From positions 13,238 through 74,132 of the forward strand of contig JAPEVF010000194.1 in the NCBI GenBank assembly GCA_029747585.1: 60,895 nucleotides of DNA. The letters are read 5' to 3'. The notes under the pieces were generated by a model, which saw only the letters and a program-made list of their open reading frames with translations, was not told the DNA's origin and searched no databases. Shown in pieces: positions 1-12,977 of this stretch (positions are counted from its first letter, which is position 1; the number at the start of each line of letters is the position of its first letter). The position numbers were made by a program, and so were the translations under genes. Source of the stretch: Pleurotus djamor (lineage: Eukaryota; Basidiomycota; Agaricomycetes; Agaricales; Pleurotaceae).

Positions 1-610
1 TGCNGTGGTGTACAACGTTACCGTTATCGGAGATGGTTCAATACTACATCCCTTCAATTCCTTGGTCCAACTTTTGTGGCCGCCCGACACCTGGTCCTAT
101 AGCTAGGGAAGTGGGAATGGGCCTTTGAGGTTTTAAAGTCATGGTCGTCACTGTTCTTCTTCCAAAANAAAACTGAGGCTGAGACCATCAACTCACGTAG
201 GTTGAAACTACACCAAGGGCACTGTTTTCTGCGCGGTGGTCAGTCATCGTATTTGCACATTTCGCTNGCTCAAATCAAGAAACGACATTTTCTCCCCTTC
301 CAGAATTTATCAAACAAGTTGGGGTCCTCTTCCCAGAGCCCTCGAAAATTTATACGCACAAGAATGGTTGGCGTCGTGACGACTAAATGTCAGCCAATAA
401 TCACGATGAGATTTCTGCACAATTTATATCTGAACCTATAGGTACAGTCAGCCAGGTTTCTACTCGAAAGCGAGGTCACCGGGATGTTCAAGTCCTGTCA
501 ACATAGGTACNNNGTGGGATACGGAGTCGGTCACGTCTACCTCTTGAGCGTCCCTGCCCAACCCTGCCTGGCCAAGGACATCNAGCTTCGTCTTCATCTA
601 GGCGAGTGCG
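1..610. other. Gene-free start of window, low-quality sequence
   Basis: Scattered ambiguous bases and short open frames without recognisable motifs. It lies just beyond the stop codon of the Old Yellow Enzyme gene, so it should hold its 3' UTR and whatever lies beyond. I see no gene I can support. Confidence 0.5.
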
Positions 611-2021
<1,411 letters not shown>

Positions 2022-2356
2022 CGGGGCAGCATGATGAGCAGTGACAGAAGACGTCCTTATATCCCTAGGCCAAGCGCAGGGGTAAAGGGAAAGGTTGAAG
2101 CCGAAGGCCGGGGATGAGATGAACTCATTTGTAATATACATGAACTCATTCAAGCGTGTACAGACATCCGGTTCGTATTGGGAAAAGCAATCAAGTCTGG
2201 GCGTGAAGGTAAANGCAAGTCATAAAGGGTCCGTCAAAAGCGTAACAACGACGAAGGTAAAGACATCCACACGCATTAAAAGTATCGAATAAAATAGCTG
2301 GATCCTGTATGTACTTACCCAAAAGGTAGGGGTAGATAGAAGATTGGTATCACAGA

Positions 2357-4106
2357 TCAACGCTTGCGTTTGCTACCAGAGTTGCTGTCCGATGAGCCTC
2401 CGTCCTCTTGCATCGGGCTATCGGCNAGCATGACCCCGACTTCGTCAGCAACAGCAGGGCTGCCTCGGCCATCACTCTCAACGTCAGACCTGACGACGTC
2501 GTGACCACGGAGGGTGATACCGCCATTGACGTCAGTTAATCCCGCATCGACCAACACAACATCGCCGTCCTCNTCTGCGCGGATAGGTAAAGAGCCAGAG
2601 GAAGTTCNATCAAACGGATTGGCCGTCCTTAAAACGTCGTCCACCATTTCAGCATCTCGTGCATCTTCCAAACCGGCTTCTTCAGGNTCGTGCAGGTCAC
2701 TGAGGCGACTGAGACGGTTATTCCTTGAGATTCCAACTCGTCCCTCCTCAACTTCAGTCTCCAAGCCATTGGCGTCGCGAAGTTCAGCAGTGCCAGGCCT
2801 GCTGACACTTTCACCTCCTACGGCTGGCGAGTTAACCGTGCTAGGACCAGGGCCGTCTTCAACGGCGGAATCATCGTCTTCGAAGGCAGGATCAATTTCC
2901 ACCTCAACGTCTTCGTCCAAATCAGCAAATGTCCGACAGAGCGGACAACAGAAGGAAGGCTGGTGCACGTCGAGAATNGGCTTGATGCACTTGTAGTGNA
3001 AAGTATGTGAGCATGGNGCGATAAACAGGGCCTGTCGGATAGTGACGCCAAAGAGGCAGATGCAGCAATCAGGAATGTTGGACTTGGGGCCCGTCTTGAC
3101 AGGCCCATTGGATTTCGATGTAGCTACGGTGGTGGCGAGGGTCTTCAAGTTCTTGAGAGCATTTGTACTATTCCGAAATTGAAGCGATGAATTGAAGAGA
3201 TGGCACCAGGACTTACTTGAAAGCATTTGCAGANGCTTGCCACTCTCGTCCCAATTCNATACGTATCTTCACNGACTTGTATATATCCTCTGTGCCACCN
3301 TGGTAATCCACACCGAGTTGAAGNATGTCGCCATCTTTGATCTGGAAAGGCCGTGACTCTGAGTTGGCTGGCGACAGTCTGACATGATTCAGGAACGTCC
3401 CNGAGGATGACTTGGTATCTCTGATATAGAATTTACCGCCAGCTTCCGCCCATATCTCNGCGTGNGCTCTCGATACGACCTTGGATTTGAATGCCANCTT
3501 GTTCGAGCCCATCGCGTTCACCGCGGCAATGCCAAGACCTGTTCGGTCGGTGAAGCGGCCGATGCGCAGGGCTGAGTCGCCTTCCCTGATGTCCCTCGCG
3601 ATAGCTTCGAAGCGAAGAGAGCGTCTTGAGTCAAGATGGGGTACCAAACGTATACGATGAGTCGGCGCGTCGGGATTCGGTGGTGGTGGTGGCGGCGGTG
3701 GCGGCGGTGGTGGTGCACCACTCCCCACCGGCCCAATCAACTGAGCAACTCCTGGGGGAATAGCTGAATTGTTGTTTGGGTTGGGCGATGTGATATTCCC
3801 TGCAGATCTTCGTCGTCTCAACATATGAGATAAGCCCGTGCCAATCCCTGCAGACGAAGCGCCATTGTGCGATGTTGATGCCTGGACGCCACCTGCGCCT
3901 CCGATGCCCCCTGCTGGGCGACGTCTATGGCCAATAGCTCCTGGCGAAGGCGGCTGATTTGGNGGCGAAGGCGATAATTCCCTCGCCAAATCCGTATTGA
4001 TATGAGATTGGGAAGAGTTCCTTGGGCGNCCTCGAAGNAAAGAGCCNAANATNGTGGTTCGAAGCGGTGGGGATTCATTCCCGACGTGGGGGGAAGCTGG
4101 ATCCAT
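2357..4106 (-). CDS. FHA-RING E3 ubiquitin ligase, Dma1/Chf-type mitotic checkpoint protein
   Basis: Predicted E3 ligase combining a phosphothreonine-binding FHA domain with a C-terminal RING finger, the arrangement of fission yeast Dma1 and budding yeast Dma1/Dma2, which act in mitotic exit and septin/spindle-position control. The N-terminal third is low-complexity, with a run of about 12 prolines after GPVGSGAP. The FHA follows: LRIGRFTDRTG, SKVVSRxHxEIW, FYIRDTKSSxGTFLNHVRLS. A ~50-nt intron (donor GTAAGT near 3215, acceptor near 3167) joins SANAF to NTNALKNLKTL. The RING reads CCICLFGVTIRQALFIxPC, SHTxHYKCI, then CCPLC. An acidic, serine-rich tail ends in KRKR. I chose the ATG at 4106 (MDPASPH); the same frame stays open to 4271 through N-rich sequence, so the true start could lie upstream. 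Confidence 0.85.
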
Positions 4107-4271
4107 CTCCCGTCGCTGTTCTANGCGTTCTTGAANNCGTTCTTTNCGTCGTCGCCGTCGNNGNTTGATGTCGTTGATGAANNNGTNGACNGNCNGAATN
4201 ANTGGCTGNTGNGTTGGGCGCCAATTTATAGGCGCCGGGCGATAGCCAATNGANGTNGTNACNANNTACAT

Positions 4272-5841
4272 CGNNCNTCANCGTNTCAGACGANGAGCTC
4301 NNNGGCNANCATGGGCGAATGGGCAGCCTTGTCGCATGANGCACCTTTNNCTTTTNCNNGCTCNTCTTTTTCAACTCCAATGATGCCTATCAACTTCGCG
4401 CGCCACGCCGCCATAACGACCCCATGAACTGTGCACCGATTCTCGAAGTTTGACCTGGGCCAAGTGCAATATGATTTTCTAGGCGTGGATATGGTGCAGT
4501 GTTTACGATACATCAAATTTGACTAATTCCGAACCATTCATTTCAGAGGGGAACAGTACTNCCTTGACAGCGAATGGAGATGACTTCTGGTAGCTCTCTC
4601 GAAATCAAGACGCGAGACGGGACTCCTAGTTGAAGACCTGAGGCCTGAGGTGGTACTTCAGAGGAGTGTTTGCTCTGGCTGTTGGCGGCCTGAGACGAAT
4701 CCAAGGGGATATGGTACCGCGCCCCGCGCCCAGTCTAGACGGTTTACGGAAGGTCGATTGAGCAGCACCACATTGACAACGTTCATTTGCACTGTGAGTA
4801 AACCCNTTCCNAAGANTTCGTCAGCTTAATGAGTGATTGTCTTCAGTGGTTTAGGCACTCTTCGCGGCCCNTTCGAGGAACGTTCAGAGGATGGAGCACG
4901 AACCTTGACAAAGNNNNGTCAGATGCTGAGCGCTGAGTGCTGAACTTCAGCACCGCACTGAATATATCCACCCCATTCCCGAGACCGACCCAATCACTTG
5001 GATCAAGTGTCCACNAAAGGAGCGCATTGCCCCATGCTGTCATTCAACCGTCCAGCGTTGGTCCAAAGTGTGGAGAAAACCTCCTGGCACCTGTAAGTTC
5101 AGTTTGTTAGAGGAAGTATCAGCCTCGGAGCACGGACACATGCTCACTGGAAGATATCCTCTCCCTAGTGCAAAACATAGTAGATATGAGAAAACAGGGC
5201 TNNTGCTCNGAGCGAGGCCTTAGCTATGANAAGGAGANGGNGAAGNTNGNANAGGTNNNTTCNATGCATCGGCATTCCGAGGGTAGCATGCNTTCCTCTA
5301 CCAATCCTTGACGCCGTTGGAGTGCCGTGAGTATTTATTCCGGTGGCGNTNTAATGTTTTNNNNGANANNGTAACTGTGTTGCTGANCNNGNTNTNGTCA
5401 AGATGTTGCCTTTCAAACGACCCTGATGTAAGTANAGAGAGGAGCGGACACTGTCGTCAGCACCATTGACTGTCCTTATCGTGTTTAGGTCCCTGTGATT
5501 TGTCTTCGATCAAACATCCCGCCGCAACGATCACCCGTTTCGGGCTCGGAGCCCTCTCCGTGCATCCATTGCGACACACGCTCTGCCGCATGCCATACTC
5601 TTAGTGGTCAACGCTATCGCCGTCGGGGAGNGTCTTCAGAGATACGCGAATCGGGCTTCGGTCATCTCGACAAAGTTATCTTGAAACTTGAATGTTGTCA
5701 TTGTCGATCGNCTTATTTTCCGGTCTACCGAGTAACCGGTACAACCATCCGATTTTCCAGTTTGTCCATAAAGCCACCTCGCCCTTAACAAACATGATCA
5801 AGTGACACTGGCATTGACCCTTTCCCCCTTNCCTTGCGAAC
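4272..5841. other. Intergenic, N-rich
   Basis: Space between the divergent FHA-RING and MFS genes. Many ambiguous bases, especially 5200-5400. Only short open frames without family features. It should hold both promoters, but no clear TATA element or repeat can be assigned. Confidence 0.4.
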
Positions 5842-8055
5842 ATGGCCTCTCCAATACCGGCAAACTCACGGCGGTCTTCACTTACTCTCATGGACCATCG
5901 ATTCAACCTACCCACTTCCCCTGCGGGACANACNCCCTTGGATCGCGAAATTGCTCAGGATGAACTGGAATTTGAAACGTATGGTGGTAACGATATACAC
6001 GATCCGCCTCCTAAGGGTTCAGAGTCTATAACGCCCACACCAACTGTGTTGGACTCTTCGCCGGATCCCAACCTNGTATTCTGGGATGGACCGCATGATC
6101 CAGAGAATCCGCAGAGTTGGTCAAAGAGTCGGAAGTGGTGGATAACCACTGTTTGTGTTTTCATGACTGTTAATGTGTGCGTTTGCTGTCTCTTTGCCTT
6201 TCCCTCGCAGCTGACCCGTATGTAGTACGTTTGCTTCATCCGCACCGACTGCTGCAACCCATGCCGTGATCAGCACTTTCAACATACCCGCTGAGGTGTC
6301 CTACCTTATGACTACCAACTTCCTTCTCGGTTACGTCTTTGGGCCACTGATCTGGGGACCTGGTTCCGAGCTCTGGGGAAGGCGGCCTATCTTCTTAATC
6401 GCAATGCTTTCGTACACGCTTCTCCATCTAGGGCAAGCCCTTGCGCAGAACATNGAAACTCTCCTTGTGACGAGATTCCTTTCAGGCTTTTTCGCCGTGG
6501 CCCCTATGACGAACTGTGGTGGTCTGTATCACGATCCAAGAGACCGTGGCCTTGAGAGCTCAAGTTTTCCTTCCTCTAGGTGTCATCGCAGATATATGGC
6601 CAGCTGAGACGCGTGGTCATGCCACAAGTCTCTTCACCGCTAGTGTATTCATGGGTCCTGTCATGGGTCCCATTGTAGCCGGCTAGTAAGTGCAGCGAAC
6701 TCGTTTGATTGATTCGGTTGGAGATTGATCCATGACTAGCATCGTCGAGAGTTCGTTGAGTTGGCGTTGGATTTTCTGGGTCATGATGATTTTCGCCGGC
6801 TTTTGCACGCTCCTCATGATAATCTTCCTTCCGGAAACATATGCACCCGTGCTTCTTCAGAAACGCGTCAGTTGTATTCCTTCTTGCTCATCGTAGGCCT
6901 CTCGCTGACGTATGTTACATTGATCAGGCCCGCCGTCTTCGTGCGGCTAATCCGGAGAAAAATCATGCTCTGTACGCTGAGCACGAGCGCAGTGATTGGT
7001 CATGGANGGGCATCGTCCACCGAACCCTCTANCGCCCCTTCCAAATGCTCGCCNTGGAGCCTATCCTTGTCCTCGTGACTTTCTACGTCTCCATCGTATA
7101 CGCCATTCTATATGCCCGTCAGTCCAATGTCCTACTCACANAATAATAACCTTNCNTCTAACCTNCCNTCACAGTCTTCCAAGCGTTCCCTATCATCTTC
7201 GTCGAGAAGCGCGGTTTTACTATCGCTCAGGACGGTCTCGTNTTCATTGGTGTTGGCCTCGGCACTTCNATTGGCTCGTTGATCAATGTTTTCACCTCGT
7301 TGCATTACCCGAAGTTGATTGCCAAGTGGAAAGGGTTTCCACCNCCCGAGGAACGACTCTATGGTGCGATGATCGGTGGACCATGCCTCGTCATAGGCAT
7401 CTTTTGGCTTGGTTGGACGGGACAGTATCCTAGTGTGCCGTGGTATGTCCCTGCGATTAGCACGGTGTTCATTGGAACGAGCATAAGTTTGATTTTTATC
7501 TCATTCCTGGTGAGTACTTCCCTTGTCGGTCGTAGGCACGTCTGATCGAGATTCAATTGCAACAGAGCTATCTTGTGGATACCTACTTGTAAGTGAACGC
7601 CCAAGACATTTGTTCCTCTCTTAGTGACTGATCCTTTTCTTCTACAGGATGTATAGCGCTTCCGCATTTGCTGCAAACACCATGTGTCGCTCCGCCGCCG
7701 CTGCGGCATTCCCTCTATTCACTGTCCAGATGTTCAACGGGGTATGCTTCCCCTCCTTTCGTCTCACCTCCATCAGTTCTCAACTTTGTTCACGTCCGTT
7801 TTTAGATGGGTGTCAATTGGGCTTGCACGCTCCTAGGTCTTCTCGGATTGGTCCTTGCTCCGTCACCATTCTTGTTCAAAAAGTACGGTCCNCGCATTCG
7901 TGCTCGTAGTAAATTCGCTCCGTGTGTTGTACGTGTTTTCGATCCCTTGACCATTCATTTGTCGGTTGTTGATCGAAGGGTATGTTTGATAGGATCTGAA
8001 AATCGCCAAAGAGTTGGAGGCCGAGGCCGATTCTGCTCGTGGCCACTCAGTCTAG
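5842..8055 (+). CDS. Major facilitator superfamily transporter, DHA1 drug/polyamine type
   Basis: Multi-pass plasma-membrane H+ antiporter resembling fungal TPO1/FLR1-type exporters. A hydrophilic N-terminus (MASPIPANSRRSS) leads to VFWDGPHDPENPQSWSKSRK, the typical WDGPxDPxNPxxWS box before TM1. Then come FASSAPTAATHAVIS, the motif-A region PLIWGPGSELWGRRPIFL, a VIADIWPAETRGHATSLF segment and FMGPVMGPIVAG (motif C-like), a WRWIFWVMMIFAG helix with LPETYAPVLLQKRA, and late helices such as FIGVGLGTSIGSLINV. The C-terminus KIAKELEAEADSARGHSV ends at 8053-8055. At least seven short introns, including one between TM1 and the ASSAP segment and one just before VIADIW. About 530 residues. Substrate cannot be told from sequence. 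Confidence 0.88.
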
Positions 8056-8652
8056 ATCCGCCGCATTTCCCCCCTCATTTGAACGTAACGGACGTTCTGC
8101 ATTCTTACTCTCTGTCTTTCGTCCTAGAACTTGATTACGACCATCTGTAGCATGTATAAGTAATGATTTACCATAGCAAATTACGAACTCTAAGGATAAA
8201 CTGTCCATATCACTAGTTACTCATAGAATATTCTTTTTTCCTGTAGACACCCTCCTTCAAATTATCTCACACATTGATTGATGGCCCGTCGTTGCGAGAA
8301 GTTCTGGCATGAGTAGACGTTCTTCTGCGAACAGAAGGAGTACCTCGTGGTTACCAGCAGTAGGCGGCAACATACATCATGAAGATGAAGAATTGTCGGC
8401 TTAACTACTCCATATGATCATCTCGCAGACCGCTTCATCGCCTTTCGCTTGTCGCCTAGGGAGCCGTTTCTTGTCTGATCAAAGGACTGGATTTTGATGG
8501 ATGAGACCCATAAATACGAGCTTTGGCCGTCAATGAAAGAGTAGCAGGCTCGCTCTTTCCGCAGAACTTTGAGCTTCGAATTATCGTTTTCTTGGCTGGT
8601 CCATCCTCCCCCTGTCTCCTATCCCCTTTCTTCAACCCTGAATCAGGCGAAC
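8056..8652. other. Intergenic between MFS and hydrolase genes
   Basis: Holds the MFS 3' end and the promoter of the next gene. A TATA-like CATAAATA sits near 8509-8516, about 140 nt before the ATG. No gene seen. Confidence 0.4.
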
Positions 8653-10184
8653 ATGATTGCCTGGGTTTCGTCGGCCATTATCTTGCTACTCTCGGCATCG
8701 AATGTGTCCGGGATACCTCTCAATCTCTCAGTCCGACAAAATATACCACCCATCGGGGCAGGTCCTTCTACCTCCCTTGATGGGAGTATCATCGTTGAGA
8801 ATGAGGTCGTCATAAAGTAAGCGAGCTCGGACAACTCAACTTCCGCTACCACACTGATATTCATGGGCGCACCCAGTGGCTTTAATATGAGATTCAAGGT
8901 CTCTGCACCTATTACTGAGCTGGTCGCGAATGCTGGATCCAAAGCCGGGACTCTCGGAGTCAATGTCCTGTTTCACGGAGACGGCGGGCAATCTTTTTTC
9001 GATTTCCCTGTTAGTTTTCCGATATCTGTTTTCCGTATCCTTTGGCCTGAACTGCATTGTAGAATCAAGGTGTCAACTCCGGCTTGATGGGTGTGGCTTT
9101 GCTCTCACCTGATCCTGATTTACAATGGGGAGGGTCCGATCCACGAAACTCGCTCGTGAGGTGCGTTACCCGTCTCTCGAGCTACCGTGGGCTTGACTAA
9201 ACACGTAATTTAGGCCTCAAGGACCTGCTCATAGCGCAGCAGTCAATCAATTCATCACAACGGTGAGCAGGGTAGCGTGCCACAGACACACCGTCTCATC
9301 CGGAAATTACAGACACTACCGACAATTGTCAATTTCGATCCTAGCAAAATTTTCATGGAGGGCGTCAGCGGTGGATCATTGCTTCTTAGTGGCTAGTTTC
9401 TCACTCCTTAGGCTCTAAATTTACGGTATTGACTTTGCGAATTTCTAGGCTTTATGGTACCAACCTTCGGCGCGTCACTCGGTGTACCCGGCGTCATCAT
9501 GGGTTGTGGAGGTTTGCCTCCGTAAGTGGCTTCTCCGCCCAACTTATCGTCGAGGAAAAGAGCTGGAAGTATTAACATAATTATAGACAAGTTCGCGTCC
9601 AAGGAGATATTAGTGGTATCAGAGTTCACTGGCAGAGCACCGTTAACGACCTGCCGGAGCTGCAACAGTCGATGTAAGCGTTACTTCTCATTCATAAGGA
9701 TGCCAATATCTTGCTCACACTCGCCTGTGCTAGACCCCAGGCTATAGTAGCGTATGAGAAGATAGCTAGCGGGGCTGGCCTTGCTGCTTCCCAGATCAAT
9801 CAACTGCAAACGGCCGACGCTTCCCCGAACGGTGGACACTGGTAGGCAAACACTTCCAACACATCCACGGGGCACATTTAATGCTCTTACTTAGTGAATT
9901 CGATGAACGAGACTTTGTCTCTGGTGTTCAGCTTTTGACAAACAACTTTGCAAGCATCCTATCTGGTCAAGGGGCTCTCAACGGGGTTAATGTAGAGAAG
10001 GTGAGTGGCTCTGATCCAGCTTTCCACGAGGCTGTGAATGTGAATATTGTTGACACGATACAAGGGCGTTGTTGGCCAGGAAAATCTATTCAGTTCATCC
10101 AGTCTAGGAAGAAACAACGCTTTAACCACAGGCTCTACAAGCGGTAGTAGGCAGAAAACAGGTCGTCTTCGTGGTGGACGATAG
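8653..10184 (+). CDS. Secreted alpha/beta-hydrolase-like protein, copy 1
   Basis: Probable extracellular serine hydrolase of unknown substrate. A signal peptide (MIAWVSSAIILLLSASNVSG) is followed by a short spacer, then RFKVSAPITELV, NVLFHGDGGQSFFDFP (HGxGG oxyanion-type loop), LMGVALLSPDPDLQWGGSDP, SAAVNQFITT, and the nucleophile elbow IFMEGVSGGSLLLSG (Ser in GVSGG). Next are a MGCGG segment, a conserved block around VHWQSTVND in the paralogue, and NGGHCEFDERDF, whose His could complete the triad. At least six small introns; the first splits an Asn codon (VI-N-GFN). The tail after GVVGQENLF is short and Ser/Gly/Arg-rich. A clear paralogue lies at 25245-26828 with matching motif order. I chose this ATG over an upstream in-frame one (8569) because it gives a clean signal peptide. 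The family assignment is by motif only. Confidence 0.62.
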
Positions 10185-10352
10185 GGTGATTTCATGGCTG
10201 CGAAGTTGCGTTTGCACTAAACCATCGAGGATAGTATGGTGACAATTCTGCCTCTCCCGTATATATCTGCGTACTGGCTGAAATGGCGTGCTGGGCTCCT
10301 TCTGATTTTGCTCGATGTCTGACATACTATGCAAATTAGCAGAGCAATGCAA

Positions 10353-10435
10353 GCATCAATGGGGTAGTGGTAACCTGGGTCGTTGCCACTTGCGTTTGTG
10401 TCGACCCGCCGCGAGTTCGATTCTCGCTTGATGCA
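10353..10435 (+). tRNA. tRNA-Gly (anticodon GCC), with 12-nt intron
   Basis: Full cloverleaf can be folded by hand. Acceptor stem GCATCAA/TTGATGC (7 perfect pairs); D stem GGGT/ACCT with loop AGTGGTA; anticodon stem GGTCG/CGACC; anticodon GCC in loop TTGCCA...T. A 12-nt insert CTTGCGTTTGTG sits one base 3' of the anticodon, the canonical site for nuclear tRNA introns. Variable loop CGCC; T stem GCGAG/CTCGC around TTCGATT. The discriminator base is A. A run of five T follows 21 nt downstream. Confidence 0.92.
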
Positions 10436-10456
10436 ATTGTACGTCTCATTGGCGAG

Positions 10457-10461
10457 TTTTT
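10457..10461 (+). terminator. RNA polymerase III terminator for tRNA-Gly
   Basis: TTTTT run 22 nt after the tRNA discriminator base, in the usual position for Pol III termination. Confidence 0.6.
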
Positions 10462-10628
10462 ATTGGTACTCATCGATACATGACGAACGTCAGTTGAACT
10501 CGCTTCAAACTATTCGGTAAACGTTACACTCATCGAAATATGCGACGGCGGGCTATGGCAATTAGCTGGACACTAAGTACTTGATTTGACCGAAAATTCC
10601 CAATGACATCGATAGATTTAAATCTCAA

Positions 10629-12646
10629 TTACATGTACATTATGCAAAGTTCGAAGAGTCCCAAAAACACAATAAGAGTCCATGCTTGTAGTCCATGATA
10701 AAGTGGGTACGAAGAATTAACAAAGCCCTCGCTGGGCGTATGTGCAACAGAAGACGAAGTGGGGGCAGAAGTTGAGGTAGATCGGGTAGGCACAAAAGTA
10801 CCTGTTGGAGCAGGTTCGGACGAAACTAAGAGAAAGATGGATCAGCACTGGGAAGTTCAAGGGCACATGAAGATGACTGACCTGGAAATCCACCTCCACG
10901 CTGTGATGCCTCAGAGAAAGCGACCTTCAATTTTTGGTCGGCATCTGATGGGACGGTGGAGACGAAACCGATGCGAGGAGGATCTCTGGAAGGGTAGGTG
11001 ATATTTCCATAATGAAATGCGGCGATGACCCTGTCATGTGTGTTTGAGTAAAGGCAGATGACAGACCGAGAGATTCCAATCTCACCCCTTGAGGAATGGA
11101 GCACCGAGACTCCAACTATAAAGGTAGTTCTCGCCTTCGACGGGGGTATCCGTAGACACGAGGTTGGCAAAACACTTCTGCGCGGAGGAATTGGAAACCG
11201 GGCTGATGAAGTCTCGTGGGTCGACGGGAAACATCTTGCCGTTAATTTGAAAGGCGAGGTTATGAGGAATGGAGCAATCGAACTGAGACGATCCCAAACG
11301 AGAAAAGATACCAGCAACGACGTCGGCGGGACCGCGAATAAGAGAGTTACCCTTGATGAGGGCACATCAGACAGCGTTCGGATAGGAAAAGGAGATACAT
11401 ACCGTGTCGACAAGAGCGGTAAGCGAGATATTAGTCTTGGGTAGCAAGGAACGTGGTAGCTTGGCTCCATCGAAGAAGACGTCGTCGACAGAGATCTCCC
11501 AAGCCATTGGGTATGTCTGGCGTGTGTTTTAGATAGCGGCAGAGAGCATAAGAGGTTTATTTACCTCTTCTGGGGCGTTGGTCGGTGGGGGCAAACCCTT
11601 CTGAGGTACGGTGTATCCTCGTACGGGGGACCATGTCAAGCTCTTGGAATCTATCCCAGGAGGAAGCTCGCCAATACTGAGCATTCCCGCGTTTCCGCCA
11701 ATATCTACCGCATCGCGTTGGAGAGCCACGGCGAACATGGGGGATTTGAAGGCATTATTCATGACTAAACGGGGAATAAAGGGACCCATTGACGGTAAAG
11801 ATTGGAGCACTCCATTCGTAGACGTAGCCCCAACTGTTTGGCGAGAAAAGAGTCGTGATGCTTCGCGTTTCCCTTGATAAATTAGAGGGTCTAGCGACTT
11901 GACGTAGGTGTCATGCCAGATGAAGCTGTGAGGGATGTGTTCAGAACATCGAGGATCGGCGTCATATACAGATTCACGTACCTATTGATGGGAAACCCAA
12001 GCCCAAAAATGCCTGAATATCCAGACGCAAGAACACTGGTGTTGGTTTCATTAATGGCGGCAAAGTGTTGATCTGGGAGGCTTAGATTCAACAGAGAAAC
12101 TGTATCCTGTCCGATGGGTCCAGACGCATGGGTGCCAGTGCGGGAGTCGCCATATTGGAGGCGAACGCCAAGCCCCGAGTTCTCAAAAGTTCGCTGTTCA
12201 TAAAGTCGTGCACTTCCTTCAATCTTACAACTCGTGCAGGCGGTCGAAAGAACCCAAAGGTCGGCAGAACCGGTATCTTCGAAATGGGGCATCACTGCGC
12301 TGATCATTGCTATGCATCCATAAAAGGACGTACCGAGAACGACGGGGACGTCCTTTCCGCCCATGGTTAAGACGATACCATATGTTCTACAAGGCGAGTT
12401 ATGATGATCAAATTATGAATGATGAATGGCGTTGGAGACGTACACATCCTTGAAGTCACCGAGGCCAACGACCGCCGTCCCTTCACCCCGCCTTGCAATC
12501 CCCTTCGCCCCCGCCCTTGATTGTAAGTGTATTGGAACATGTATCCCACTACTAGAGCCCGCTGCAGAGCGGCGGCTTGGACTTGATGAAACGAAAGGAA
12601 GGGCGAGAAGGAGAGTTATCATCGAGATAACGCCTAAGCCATGCAT
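10629..12646 (-). CDS. Secreted, C-terminally anchored aspartic protease (pepsin family A1)
   Basis: Endopeptidase using two catalytic aspartates, entering the secretory pathway. MHGLGVISMITLLLALPFVS is a signal peptide. The first active-site motif is EDTGSADLWVLST, followed by CTSCK, LQYGDSRTGTHASGPIG, the flap-region equivalent, and YSGIFGLGFP. The second motif, LVDTGNSLIRGP, is split by an intron exactly after DT (donor near 11401). Also seen: SFxGxxMLSIGELPPG-type sequence, DCSIPHN, and SWSLGAPFLKG. The C-terminus is Ser/Thr/Pro-rich, then WTLIVFLGLFELCIMYM, a hydrophobic end that suggests a membrane or GPI anchor, as in yapsins. About eight short introns; the final one (near 10837-10893) joins GGGFP to VSSEPAPTGT. 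About 500 residues. Role is likely surface proteolysis. Confidence 0.87.
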
Positions 12647-12977
12647 ATCGAAGGTCGAAAGATTATATTAAAAGAATGGATGGAAAAAAGAAAGGAATTA
12701 TAGCATCGAGTCGCGCCAGATAAGTCGTACGTCGAAGAAGGGAAGCAAGCCACAGGCGATATGGTGGTCGTCAGAAAGCTAGAAAGGCCAGTCCTGGCCA
12801 GTCCTCCCGCATGGTCCATTTCATGGTCCGTGACTATGCTGAATTCACAGACTACATCAGTCATCAACATCACTGAACTGAGATGTTTTCAGGGCGATCT
12901 GCCTGGTAATCGCTATGGAAATATTCCCCGACGGGCGTGGGAGGCGCTTCAGCAACCCTGCAGCAGCGCCCAAACTA

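Noticed and set aside
11058..11444. Plus-strand 128-codon frame opposite the aspartic protease
   Set aside because: Antisense to protease exons and introns; no motifs.
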